From Desulfuromonadales bacterium (GTDB lineage Bacteria; Desulfobacterota; Desulfuromonadia; Desulfuromonadales; UBA2294): DNA of 14,762 nt. Positions within the stretch are counted from its first letter, which is position 1; each line of letters starts with the position of its first letter. Made by a program: the position numbers and the translations under genes. The notes beneath the pieces are model-generated. The model saw only the letters and a list, made by a program, of their open reading frames with translations. It had not been told where the DNA came from and ran no database searches. This document shows, in pieces, positions 1 through 6,730 of the stretch. The stretch lies in contig JACUTX010000048.1 in the NCBI GenBank assembly GCA_014859615.1, positions 1-14,762 on the forward strand, written 5' to 3'.

Positions 1-79
1 TTAAAAGTTACGAAAGCGACCTTGTTTCGCTTCTTTTTGATGATAGAAGTTTAATTTTCAGAAAAAGGAGGTGATTTGA

Positions 80-250
80 ATGTAAATTGCCGTTCAGTAC
101 AAAGATGGCTGGTTCGACATGGTCAAGGAGAGGTTGCTCGATCAATTGATCTCCGAGAGGGAGATTTCTTTGTTTCGGCGCAGAAATGGATGGACTACGA
201 TCGAGAGCGGGAGGGGTCCGCGGCGAGCTGTCATCAGCGTCTCGCTATAA
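80..250 (+). pseudogene. Small GSU3473-like protein frame with a stop at codon 2
   Basis: A near-perfect ribosome binding site (GGAGGTGAT, 67-75) sits 8 bases before an ATG at 80-82, but the next codon is TAA (83-85). From ATT at 86 the same frame stays open for 54 codons to TAA at 248-250. It reads IAVQYKDGWFDMVKERLLDQ, then a charged stretch with FRRRNGW near the middle and a basic end. This resembles the short 'GSU3473 family' proteins of Geobacter relatives (Y-DG--D-V, LD-LI, F-R--GW), recalled from memory. Function is unknown; the pattern suggests a small soluble or nucleic-acid-binding protein. Possible readings are a nonsense mutation at codon 2, a one-base insertion (TTG at 76 would join the frame if one A of 84-86 were removed), a rare ATT start, or a sequencing error. 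The resemblance is moderately sure; whether the gene is dead is not. Confidence 0.5.
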
Positions 251-360
251 AATGTCAAAACGACGTTCAGTGCCAGACTGAAATGCTGCTCGTGGGGCCA
301 ACGATGCTGCACAAATTCTCAGGCTGGTGCATGAATTGTTTGCCAGCTTTTCAGCCGGTT

Positions 361-834
361 TTAAAAATGATCAGCAAGAGTGATACAGAGGCAGTCCGCC
401 TCGGCATAAACAGCGTTTTTGCCGCCGGTGATGCGACCATGAACCATGATTTTTCGGCCATCGACGGAAACGATTCTGCTCTCGATCTCGACCACCGTTT
501 CCAGAGGGAGCATCTGTCGAAAGCTGATATTTAAATTGCCGACAACGACCGAATAGCCCGCCGCCCAGGCAGCAAGGCCGAGAACTTCGTCGAAGATCGC
601 AGCGATGCTGCCGCCGTGTGCGTGCCCGGGAGGTCCTGCCGTCCCTGGCCCAAACCAGGCGCGGGCGATCAGATTTTTGGTTGTATCACGAAAGTAGCGG
701 ACCCGGAAGCGTTCACCGAGAGGGTCTCCCGAAACAAAAACAAGCGATTCTCCGACCAGAGATGGAGCATCAAACGGTTCCAGCCCCGCCTCGCCATCGA
801 GGGATAACTGTTTGAATAACGGATAGTTTTGCAT
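361..834 (-). CDS. PaaI-like hotdog-fold thioesterase
   Basis: A 157-residue single-domain protein of the PaaI/THEM4-like hotdog thioesterase group, which hydrolyses acyl-CoA thioesters in the cytoplasm. The signature is a Gly/Pro-rich turn before GHAHGGSIAAIFDEVLG, the HGG plus Asp/Glu helix of the hotdog fold that carries the active-site acid, followed by a strand with LNISFRQMLPLE and the closing strands (VEIESRIVSVDGRKIMVHG). Length is normal for the family. I chose ATG at 834; a TTG at 846 directly after the upstream stop codon would add four residues, but neither has a strong ribosome binding site. It lies 12 bases downstream of the histidine kinase on the same strand, so co-transcription is likely, though the two have no known joint function. 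The family call is good; the substrate cannot be told. Confidence 0.85.
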   Translation of the reverse strand: MQNYPLFKQLSLDGEAGLEPFDAPSLVGESLVFVSGDPLGERFRVRYFRDTTKNLIARAWFGPGTAGPPGHAHGGSIAAIFDEVLGLAAWAAGYSVVVGNLNISFRQMLPLETVVEIESRIVSVDGRKIMVHGRITGGKNAVYAEADCLCITLADHF

Positions 835-846
835 ATTAAATCTCAA

Positions 847-2688
847 TTACTGTTGTGGGAGGAGATGCGGAAGCCTGATTATGACCTGAGTCCCCTGACC
901 GGGTTCGCTGGTCACTGCGATGGTTCCATTGTGCCCCTCGATAATATGTTTCGTAACGCTCATCCCGAGCCCGATCCCCGGTTTTGCTGTGTTTGAGGCG
1001 TCTGCCCGATAAAATTTATCGAAGATATGTTCCAGTTGACCGGGGGTCATGCCGATACCGTCGTCGGTGATCGTGATCTCATGAAAATCGCCGTCGCGTC
1101 TGTTGCTGATCTGGATATGACCTCCGGCTGGCGTGTATTTGAGTCCGTTGCTCAGCAGGTTATCGAGAACCTGATCGAAGCGGGTCGGGTCGGCAAAAAT
1201 TTCTCCATCATTATCAGACTGATTAAACAGGATAAAATGGCTGCTGTTTCTCTTTTTATACTCCTTGACCATCGACTCCAGTCTCTGGTTGAGATCAAAC
1301 GAAACTTTATTGATCGAAAGTTCCAGTCCTGATTCCGCACGGCTGACATCGAGGAGATCATCGACGATCCGTGAGAGGGCATTGGCTTTATTGTGGATGA
1401 ATTCAAGTGATTCCTGCTGGATTTTGGGTGTCAGTGCAGGGAAATCTTCACTATGCAGAAGCTCTGCGTAGCCGATAATTGTTGTCAGTGGTGTCGAAAG
1501 TTCATGTGCTGCCATGGCAAGGAAGTCGGTTTTCATCTGCTCCAGTTGCCGTTCCTGCGTAACATCCTGCATCAGAATGATAATCCCGTGGACACCTCCG
1601 TCGTCATTGCGCAGCTGCGAAGTTCTCGCCTGATAAACACGCTTTTGGCCTGCGGTGTCAAAGGATTCAAAGTCAACAGTGGTCGTGAACTTGTCGGCGA
1701 GCAGAGTCGAAAAGGTGTCGTAGAGACGATCATTATTGATCACTTCGGACAGAGGCCGGCCGACCGCATCGGTCTGCGCGACGGCAATGATCGTTTCGGC
1801 CGCCCCATTCATCAGGACGATCCGGTCATCGCTGTCCATGACGAGGAGCCCGTCATTAACGGATCGAAGGATGACGGATATCTTCTCTTTGTCTCTGTGC
1901 ATTTCCGTCAGCGCTTCACTCAGAGCCATCTGTGCCTGGGTTCGCTCAGTGATCTCGTGGCACAAATTTGTGTTTGCGGTCAGAAGCTCCCCGGCCCGTT
2001 CATCGACACGCGTTTCAAGCTCCTCGTTGGCAAGCAGCAGCTTCTCTTCGGCCTTTTTGCGCGCCCGAATTGAAAGGTCGGCATAATGGAGGGCGTAGTA
2101 GAGAAGAGAGATGAGAATCAGGGAGAGGCTGCCGAGCAAGGCAAGTGAGTGCCACATCAGTGCCGTTGTCTTTTTGATACTGGCTGTGATGTCGTAGTAG
2201 GTTTCGATCGCTCCGAGAAACTCACCTCCGGCCATGATCGGTACATAGGTTTCGACGAGGTCGGTGGAGACCATCTCCATTTCCGCCGTCATGCTGTTCA
2301 TTTGTATGGTTTTTGAATAGATCTTTCCAGTCGCGACCTGCTCATGAAAGTAGGGATATTTATTGATCGTGCCGATTTCTTTGGGCAAGGTTGAGTAGAC
2401 GATCTCCCCCTGTGGTGAGAATATTCTGAGTTTGATCAGGAATTCATCACCATGCAGCTGACCGACTTCATCTTCTATCTCGGGGGGGAGGGTTATCTGA
2501 TTGATCGGCGCGTTGATATTCTGGCTGGCGACCAGAAACGAGGCGAAACGAACCGCTTCGTCTTCGGCATTTTCGGTTAATAGTTCGCTGTAGGCCGGAT
2601 GGATGAAGATATAGAGATAGGCGAGCAGGACGATCACGGAGAGGATGGCCGCCAAGAATATATTTGAAAGTAAGCGCGTTTTTAACAA
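847..2688 (-). CDS. Membrane sensor histidine kinase with PAS domain
   Basis: A 613-residue orphan two-component sensor kinase. In order: TM1 (about 8-30), a periplasmic sensor region of about 150 residues (31-177, Cache-like by length and by the FSPQGEIVYST strand), TM2 (about 178-200), a coiled coil (205-275), a PAS domain (about 268-380, with NDGLLVMD and MNGAAETI), HisKA with the phospho-acceptor His395 in AAHELSTPLTTIIGY, and HATPase_c (about 497-609) with N box DNLLSNGLKYTP, G1 TDDGIGM, F box FDKFYRAD and G2 GIGLGMS. The H box has Ser where Arg is usual (HELRTPL). The start is TTG at 2688, preceded by GGAGAAGG; no nearby in-frame ATG fits. It would autophosphorylate and pass phosphate to a response regulator, but none is in the window. 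The thioesterase follows 12 bases downstream. The signal is unknown. Confidence 0.9.
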   Translation of the reverse strand: MLKTRLLSNIFLAAILSVIVLLAYLYIFIHPAYSELLTENAEDEAVRFASFLVASQNINAPINQITLPPEIEDEVGQLHGDEFLIKLRIFSPQGEIVYSTLPKEIGTINKYPYFHEQVATGKIYSKTIQMNSMTAEMEMVSTDLVETYVPIMAGGEFLGAIETYYDITASIKKTTALMWHSLALLGSLSLILISLLYYALHYADLSIRARKKAEEKLLLANEELETRVDERAGELLTANTNLCHEITERTQAQMALSEALTEMHRDKEKISVILRSVNDGLLVMDSDDRIVLMNGAAETIIAVAQTDAVGRPLSEVINNDRLYDTFSTLLADKFTTTVDFESFDTAGQKRVYQARTSQLRNDDGGVHGIIILMQDVTQERQLEQMKTDFLAMAAHELSTPLTTIIGYAELLHSEDFPALTPKIQQESLEFIHNKANALSRIVDDLLDVSRAESGLELSINKVSFDLNQRLESMVKEYKKRNSSHFILFNQSDNDGEIFADPTRFDQVLDNLLSNGLKYTPAGGHIQISNRRDGDFHEITITDDGIGMTPGQLEHIFDKFYRADASNTAKPGIGLGMSVTKHIIEGHNGTIAVTSEPGQGTQVIIRLPHLLPQQ

Positions 2689-2830
2689 GACCTTCTCCGA
2701 ACAATAGCCGTAATTTTTGAACTGCTTACATTATTAAATGCCAAGGTGAATAGCAAGGACTAACTTTCTCTGTCCATGAGTCGAGGAGGGGAAGAATGTC
2801 GCATTTTTAAATCCTACTGTTGCTGATTTT

Positions 2831-2860
2831 GCCGGATCTGTATTTTTACGGCTTTTTTTT
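2831..2860 (+). terminator. Weak terminator-like hairpin
   Basis: GCCG (2831-2834) pairs with CGGC (2849-2852) around a 14-base loop, followed directly by eight T (2853-2860). The four-pair stem is weak for intrinsic termination. No gene precedes it on this strand except the four-codon frame at 2796, so it would act, if at all, within a leader transcript. Confidence 0.25.
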
Positions 2861-2923
2861 GACTGTGCATATCGTCAGTTGAAGACTGCGTGGATCAAGA
2901 GATGCTGAGGGTGAATTATCCCC

Positions 2924-2950
2924 TTGTCCCGCATGGCGCGGTGTGATAAA
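2924..2950 (+). promoter_or_regulatory. Possible promoter for the OB-fold lipoprotein
   Basis: TTGTCC (2924-2929) lies 15 bases before GATAAA (2945-2950), which is preceded by TG one base upstream (an extended -10 form). Start of transcription would fall about 70 bases before the GTG start. This is a consensus match by eye only, and the spacing is shorter than the usual 17. Confidence 0.3.
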
Positions 2951-3026
2951 TTCTGCGCCCAATGAGCACAAAGTTTATTCACCGCTTTTAAATAAAAGAA
3001 TATTGACTAACAAAACGGAGGTTGAT

Positions 3027-3767
3027 GTGAAAAGAGTAACCTTATTGATTATCGCCGCTTTCCTGAGCCTGACCTTTTCCGGATGCAAGAGTGAAGCTCC
3101 GGAACCGGCACAACCGGCTGCACCGGCACAACCGGCTGCCCCGACCGTTCAGGGACAGGGGGGTACAGTTGTTGAGACCATGAACTCCGGCGGCTATACC
3201 TATATACTGGTCGATACCGGCAGCGAAAAGGTCTGGGCTGCGGCACCGGAATTTGCTGTCAAAGTCGGTGATGACGTTGTTGTTCCGAACGGGATGGTGA
3301 TGCAGAATCACACCAGCAAGACTCTTGACCGGACTTTCGAGACGATCCTTTTTGTCGATGCCGTTCAGGTCGGTGGTGCAGTCGCGTCTCTGCCTGAAGG
3401 GGCTGCTGTACCTGAAGATCACACTAAACCGACAGTGACAGCTGCAGATGTTGATCTTTCCGGTGTCGCCAAGGCCGAGCAGACGGTTGCTGAAATTTTT
3501 GCCCAGAAGGATGCTCTGGCTGGTAAAGAAGTTGCCGTTCGCGGCAAGGTTGTCAAATTCAGCCAGCAGATCATGCAGACCAACTGGATTCATCTTCAGG
3601 ACGGTACCGGCGCTGCAGGAACCAACGATCTGGTTGTGACGACCGATGCTGTTGTCGCTAAAGGGGATACGATTCTGGTTAAGGGTGTTGTCACCGCCAA
3701 TAAAGATTTTGGCTTCGGTTATAAGTACGATGTGATTATTGAAGGCGCTCAGGTGACGGTCGAGTAA
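3027..3767 (+). CDS. OB-fold lipoprotein
   Basis: A 246-residue envelope lipoprotein. The N-terminus is a short basic then hydrophobic signal peptide ending in a lipobox (FSGC), so the mature protein would start at Cys20 with a lipid anchor. A Pro/Ala/Gln linker follows (about 25-40). A first beta domain (about 44-115) contains GGTVVETMNSGGYTYILVDT and SKTLDRTFETILFV, a pattern I recall from proteins of Geobacter relatives. A second OB-fold domain (about 153-246) has VRGKVVKFSQQIMQTNWIHL and QDGTG, the tRNA_anti-like OB type often annotated only as 'DNA-binding protein'. The lipobox argues for an envelope role rather than DNA binding. I chose GTG at 3027 because GGAGG (3017-3021) precedes it by five bases and it gives a clean signal peptide. 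It is a single-gene unit closed by the terminator at 3791. The biochemical role is unknown. Confidence 0.85.
   Translation: MKRVTLLIIAAFLSLTFSGCKSEAPEPAQPAAPAQPAAPTVQGQGGTVVETMNSGGYTYILVDTGSEKVWAAAPEFAVKVGDDVVVPNGMVMQNHTSKTLDRTFETILFVDAVQVGGAVASLPEGAAVPEDHTKPTVTAADVDLSGVAKAEQTVAEIFAQKDALAGKEVAVRGKVVKFSQQIMQTNWIHLQDGTGAAGTNDLVVTTDAVVAKGDTILVKGVVTANKDFGFGYKYDVIIEGAQVTVE
3105..3140 (+). repeat. Tandem 18-base duplication in the lipoprotein linker
   Basis: Two adjacent 18-base copies (3105-3122 and 3123-3140) differ only at the last base. Each encodes the same six-residue Pro/Ala/Gln unit just after the lipobox, so unit gain or loss would change linker length without shifting the frame. Confidence 0.85.
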
Positions 3768-3790
3768 CAACTGTAACTCCAAGATTGCAA

Positions 3791-3828
3791 ACAGGCCCCC
3801 GGTTGAAACCTGGGGCCTGTTTTTTTTG
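3791..3828 (+). terminator. Rho-independent terminator after the OB-fold lipoprotein
   Basis: ACAGGCCCC (3791-3799) pairs perfectly with GGGGCCTGT (3812-3820). An inner GGTT/AACC pairing lies in the loop, and a run of T (3820-3827) follows. It sits 23 bases after the stop codon and is a textbook strong terminator. Confidence 0.93.
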
Positions 3829-3852
3829 TGCGAGTGGCAAAAATATGGAGTG

Positions 3853-3881
3853 TTGAATTTCGCATGATAATCGGTTAAAGT
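3853..3881 (+). promoter_or_regulatory. Possible promoter for the HEAT-repeat gene
   Basis: TTGAAT (3853-3858) and TAAAGT (3876-3881) are 17 bases apart, each matching four of six sigma-70 consensus positions. The resulting leader would be about 35 bases. It lies between a strong terminator and the gene, where a promoter is expected. Confidence 0.4.
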
Positions 3882-3922
3882 GTCCTTCTAAAGGATGGAT
3901 TAAAATTATAAGGGGGATAGAA

Positions 3923-4297
3923 ATGTCTTCAGAGGAACAGATTCAACAACTCCATAGCGGAACCGGGATTGCCAGGGCGCGGGCGGCAACGAAGCTGGGA
4001 CATTCGGGTGAAAAACTTGCCGTAACGCCCCTTATAAGAGCGTTGGAGGATAAAAATGCGACCGTACGCAGTAACGCTGCGTTTGCGCTCGGCGAACTGC
4101 AGGCGGTGTCGGCTGTGCCGAAATTAATTCAACTTCTGCAAGATGAAGATCAGTGGGTCAGAAAGAGTGCTGCGAAGGCGCTCGGGATGCTGCGGGCCAC
4201 GGAAGCGGCCACGGCCCTGCAGCAGCTGCTGTCTGATCCGTCTGAACAGGTGCAGCGCAATGCCGAGCGGAGTCTGAAACAGATAAAGGAGGAGTAA
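3923..4297 (+). CDS. Short HEAT-repeat protein
   Basis: A 124-residue protein made almost entirely of PBS-lyase-type HEAT repeats (about 16-44, 47-75, 78-106, plus a partial C-terminal helix). The repeated pattern is VR--AA-ALG-L---A---L--LL-D; clear copies are NAAFALGELQAVSAVPKLIQ and KSAAKALGMLRATEAATALQ. There is no signal peptide or catalytic motif, so it is probably a small cytoplasmic alpha-solenoid that binds another protein or pairs with a partner enzyme. Many such proteins occur in deltaproteobacteria with no assigned role. The ATG is preceded by GGGGG about nine bases upstream. It stands alone between terminators; the closest downstream gene is convergent hflC. Confidence 0.85.
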   Translation: MSSEEQIQQLHSGTGIARARAATKLGHSGEKLAVTPLIRALEDKNATVRSNAAFALGELQAVSAVPKLIQLLQDEDQWVRKSAAKALGMLRATEAATALQQLLSDPSEQVQRNAERSLKQIKEE

Positions 4298-4540
4298 TTA
4301 TACTTTCTTTGAACGTAATGATTCAGCACCCTGCTCAAGCTGCACAGCATGTGGGCTACTGCTGTTGACTAAAGGGACGTTAAGTGAAAACGTTGGACGT
4401 AACAACAGCTGTAGACCTCATGCCATAAATAGAAGGTCTGAAACGTTACCGTTGAACAAAAGAGAACGGCAAGAAAGAACGCAATCAGTCTTGAATCGCA
4501 ACGCCCCCAGGCCAAAAGTCTGGGGGCGTTGCTGTTTTTA
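4298..4540 (+). ncRNA. Candidate structured RNA or long structured 3' UTR
   Basis: This gene-free stretch holds a series of short hairpins in one direction before a strong terminator. They are CACA/TGTG (4343-4346/4350-4353); GCTGTTG (4361-4367) with CAACAGC (4403-4409), enclosing ACGTT (4377-4381) with AACGT (4389-4393); AGACCT (4413-4418) with AGGTCT (4434-4439); and CCGTT (4449-4453) with AACGG (4465-4469). The terminator ends it at about 4539. It may be a long structured 3' UTR of the HEAT gene, a separate small RNA, or chance pairing. I see no convincing internal promoter and recognise no RNA family. Confidence 0.35.
4498..4539 (+). terminator. Strong rho-independent terminator
   Basis: GCAACGCCCCCAG (4498-4510) pairs over 13 bases with CTGGGGGCGTTGC (4520-4532) around a nine-base loop, followed by TGTTTTTA on the + strand. 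It ends + strand transcripts about 200 bases after the HEAT gene stop. In the other direction there is no T run, so for hflC it could act only as a poor terminator or as a 3'-end-stabilising hairpin. Confidence 0.88.
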
Positions 4541-4565
4541 GTCGATTCCCATCAACCGGTTTCGC

Positions 4566-5504
4566 TTAACGGGATTTTTTCATGTACTGGTAAAAGTCTG
4601 AATCGGTGGTAATGACCAGCTTACTGTTTTTCTGGACTGCAGTTCTGTACGATTCCAGAGTGCGCTGGAAAGCGTAGAAGTCTTTGTCCTGATTATACGC
4701 CTGCGCATAGATTGCTGACGCCTTTGCGTCGGCTCCTCCTCGCACCTCAGTGGCCCGGCGCTGCGCCTCAGAACTTATTTTTTTCAGCTCCCAGGCCATC
4801 TGGCCGAGAATGTCGGCCTGCTCCCCTTCCCCTTCGGAGCGGTACTGGGCCGCGACTTTTTTCCGTTCGTTGATCATCCGTTCGTAAACACGGGTCCGCA
4901 CCTGTTCAACATAATTGATCCGCTTAATCTGGATGTCGAGCAGTTCAATGCCGTATTCAGGCGTACTCGCCTGCGCTTTCTTAAGCATATCGGCGAGGAT
5001 CGTTTCGCGACCGACCAGCTCTGTTGCATCGACCTCAATCCCTTCTATTTCAAATCGGACCAGATCTCCCTCGCCGGATGGCGGCTTGTAATCGTTACCC
5101 CGAACCAGTTCGACCAGAAGGCGACCGGAAACGGCATCCCGTACGACAGAATCGAGGATGTCATCGAGGCGGCTCTGTGCGCCAGAGTCTGTCGCAACGG
5201 TTTTGAAAAAGAGCAACGGGTCAACAATTTTCCACCGGGCGGTGGTGTCGACCCAGATGAATTTTTTGTCTTTCGTCGGGATTTCCGTCGGGTCGCCGTC
5301 CCATTGCAGAATTCTTTTATCGAAATATTTAACCTTCTGCACAAATGGGAGCTTAAAATGCAGACCGCTATAGCTCACATCTCCGACCGGCGCACCAAAC
5401 TGGGTGACGATCGCCTGTTGTCCTTCAGAGACCACAAACAGAGTGTTGAACAGTACAACTGCAGCCACAAACAGCCCTATTATTAACAGAATAACCTTAT
5501 TCAT
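4566..5504 (-). CDS. hflC: HflC, SPFH-domain membrane protein
   Basis: A 312-residue partner of HflK. It has a single N-terminal membrane segment (about 4-22) with little before it, then VVSEGQQAIVTQFGAPVGDV and the SPFH/band-7 domain (about 22-200), containing GLHFKLPF and the WKIVDPLLFF strand. A long charged helix follows (about 200-275; RTRVYERMINERKKVAAQYR), then the C-terminal segment DSDFYQYMKK. In other bacteria HflK and HflC assemble into a large membrane cage around the FtsH protease and modulate its action on membrane substrates; most of the protein faces the periplasm. The start ATG overlaps the hflK stop (ATGA), and its binding site GGAGG lies inside the hflK 3' end, implying translational coupling. 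Length fits the family (about 310-335). Confidence 0.95.
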   Translation of the reverse strand: MNKVILLIIGLFVAAVVLFNTLFVVSEGQQAIVTQFGAPVGDVSYSGLHFKLPFVQKVKYFDKRILQWDGDPTEIPTKDKKFIWVDTTARWKIVDPLLFFKTVATDSGAQSRLDDILDSVVRDAVSGRLLVELVRGNDYKPPSGEGDLVRFEIEGIEVDATELVGRETILADMLKKAQASTPEYGIELLDIQIKRINYVEQVRTRVYERMINERKKVAAQYRSEGEGEQADILGQMAWELKKISSEAQRRATEVRGGADAKASAIYAQAYNQDKDFYAFQRTLESYRTAVQKNSKLVITTDSDFYQYMKKSR

Positions 5505-6553
5505 TTTTTACCTCCCTGCTCGTTGCGCAGGGGGAGTAGCGGCAGCATGCCCCCTCCCTTTTCATCCATGACATAGATCTCTTCAAGTTTCGGCAGAATC
5601 TCTTCCATTGTTTCCAGGTACATTCTCTGCCGGGTGACGGTTGGTGCCTTGCGGTATTCGGCCAGGATAGCGAGAAAGCGGTTGCTTTCGCCGCGGGCCT
5701 TGTTGATCCGCTCGGCTGCATACCCTTCGGCTTCCTGGATGATCTGCTTCGCTTCACCGCCGGCGCGTGGCACTTCGCGGTTATACTGTTCGCGGGCCTG
5801 GAAAATGAGACTCTCTTTTTGCTGCTCGGCCTCGTTGACCTCATTGTAGGCGGTCTTGACCGGATCAGGCGGAGTGACGTCCTGAAACTTGACGGTAACG
5901 ATTCGTACGCCGATATCGTAACCGTTCAGAACCGTCTGCAGGTCCTGTTCGATTTTGCTGGCGAGAAACGCCCGTTCGGTGGTCAATACTTCACCGACGT
6001 TGGAATTTCCGATCACCTTGCGGACCATCGCCTCGGAAATATCACGGATGGTGATGATCGGATTTTTGATCTTGAAAATAAATTTGAATGGATCGGAAAC
6101 CTGATACTGGACGATCCACTCCACGTCACTGACATTGAGATCGCCGGTCAGGGTCAACGACTCTTCTTCCATCCCTCTTTTCGTATAGGTGGTTCTAACC
6201 CCCGGCTGGACGGTACGGAAACCGAATTCCTCTTTCAAAACGCGGCCGGTCGGAACCAGATAGACCTGCTCGATGCCGAACGGAAGTTTAAAGTGCAGCC
6301 CCGGCTCAGAGTAGGTCGAGAACTTCCCGAGACGCAGCACGACTCCGGTCTCTTCGGTATTGACTTCGTAGAAGCTGCTGTAAACGCCGATGGCCAGAAG
6401 CAAGGCCAGAACAATAAACGCCAGAACCGATTTGCTCGGGCCGTTACCACCGGCCTGGCCGCTCCCCTTCGATTTGTTTTTGACCCGGTTGATGAAATCG
6501 ACGATTTTCTTTTCGATCTCCTCGGCCGGGTTTTTGTTTTCCCAATCCTGCAT
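5501..6553 (-). CDS. hflK: HflK, SPFH-domain membrane protein
   Basis: A 350-residue HflK. It has a charged cytoplasmic N-terminus (1-40, with the Gly-rich piece SGQAGGNGPS, like the Gly-rich HflK leader but shorter than in E. coli), a membrane segment (about 42-60), then EVNTEETGVVLRLGKFSTYS and EPGLHFKLPFGIEQV, which open the SPFH domain. A long helical region rich in Ala, Glu and Arg follows (about 235-320, with GGEAKQIIQEAEGYAAERIN). The C-terminus (GGMLPLLPL) matches the conserved hydrophobic end of HflK proteins. It is the first gene of the hflK-hflC pair. The ATG is preceded by AGGGAG six bases upstream. Its role is inferred from the family: regulation of FtsH quality-control proteolysis. 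No ftsH or hflX is nearby. Confidence 0.95.
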   Translation of the reverse strand: MQDWENKNPAEEIEKKIVDFINRVKNKSKGSGQAGGNGPSKSVLAFIVLALLLAIGVYSSFYEVNTEETGVVLRLGKFSTYSEPGLHFKLPFGIEQVYLVPTGRVLKEEFGFRTVQPGVRTTYTKRGMEEESLTLTGDLNVSDVEWIVQYQVSDPFKFIFKIKNPIITIRDISEAMVRKVIGNSNVGEVLTTERAFLASKIEQDLQTVLNGYDIGVRIVTVKFQDVTPPDPVKTAYNEVNEAEQQKESLIFQAREQYNREVPRAGGEAKQIIQEAEGYAAERINKARGESNRFLAILAEYRKAPTVTRQRMYLETMEEILPKLEEIYVMDEKGGGMLPLLPLRNEQGGKK

Positions 6554-6590
6554 GAATGTCTCCCTGTTAAAAGGTTTGTGATCTGAACGA

Positions 6591-6620
6591 TTTTTAGCTC
6601 TATGGATTTTTATGAGTCAA
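6591..6620 (-). promoter_or_regulatory. Possible hflK promoter
   Basis: On the minus strand TTGACT (6620-6615) is followed after 18 bases by TAAAAA (6596-6591), five and four matches to the sigma-70 hexamers. Transcription would start about 30 bases before the hflK ATG. Read by eye only. Confidence 0.35.
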
Positions 6621-6664
6621 TTAAGGCGGGAATTCTAGCATACTTTTAGATGCTCTTCACCCGG

Positions 6665-6687
6665 AATCGGCAGATAGAATGCCGATT
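6665..6687 (-). terminator. Perfect hairpin downstream of the DUF3524 gene
   Basis: AATCGGCA (6665-6672) pairs with TGCCGATT (6680-6687), eight perfect pairs around a seven-base loop, 43 bases beyond the stop codon of the glycosyltransferase. There is no T run after it in either direction, so it is a poor intrinsic terminator. It may protect the transcript end or be a protein-binding inverted repeat upstream of hflK. Confidence 0.35.
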
Positions 6688-6730
6688 ATCCCTGCAGTCG
6701 CCCGAAACAAGATCTGGTCGATTGAAGCAG

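Larger units (their letters stand above)
2689..3026. other. Divergent intergenic region, histidine kinase / OB-fold lipoprotein
   Basis: This 338-base AT-rich stretch separates two divergent genes and has no credible long reading frame. It should hold promoters in both directions. On the + strand a GGAGGGG (2785-2791) precedes a four-codon frame ATG TCG CAT TTT TAA (2796-2810). Beyond it are a weak GCCG/CGGC hairpin with eight T (2831-2860) and a possible promoter near 2924-2950. An upstream GTG at 2943 is in frame with the lipoprotein but lacks a binding site and would bury its signal peptide. Confidence 0.6.

Noticed and set aside
11..39. CGAAA/TTTCG hairpin followed by a T-rich stretch at the left edge
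   Set aside because: The stem is short and AT-rich, an alternative pairing exists, and the upstream gene is not in view, so I cannot support a terminator.
76..534. 152-codon + strand frame starting at TTG 76
   Set aside because: Its phase is shifted from the recognisable small protein, its residues look random, and its second half is antisense to the thioesterase.
2929..2960. Sigma-54 promoter before the lipoprotein gene (TGGCGCG...)
   Set aside because: The -12 GC is missing at the required ten-base distance.
3042..3782. 246-codon minus strand frame antisense to the OB-fold lipoprotein
   Set aside because: The + strand gene has a signal peptide, lipobox, binding site and terminator; the antisense has none.
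4365..4393. TTGACT as a -35 box for the candidate RNA
   Set aside because: No -10-like hexamer lies 16-18 bases downstream, and the bases belong to a hairpin arm.
5819..6586. 255-codon + strand frame antisense to hflK
   Set aside because: HflK motifs cover the region; the frame is a shadow.
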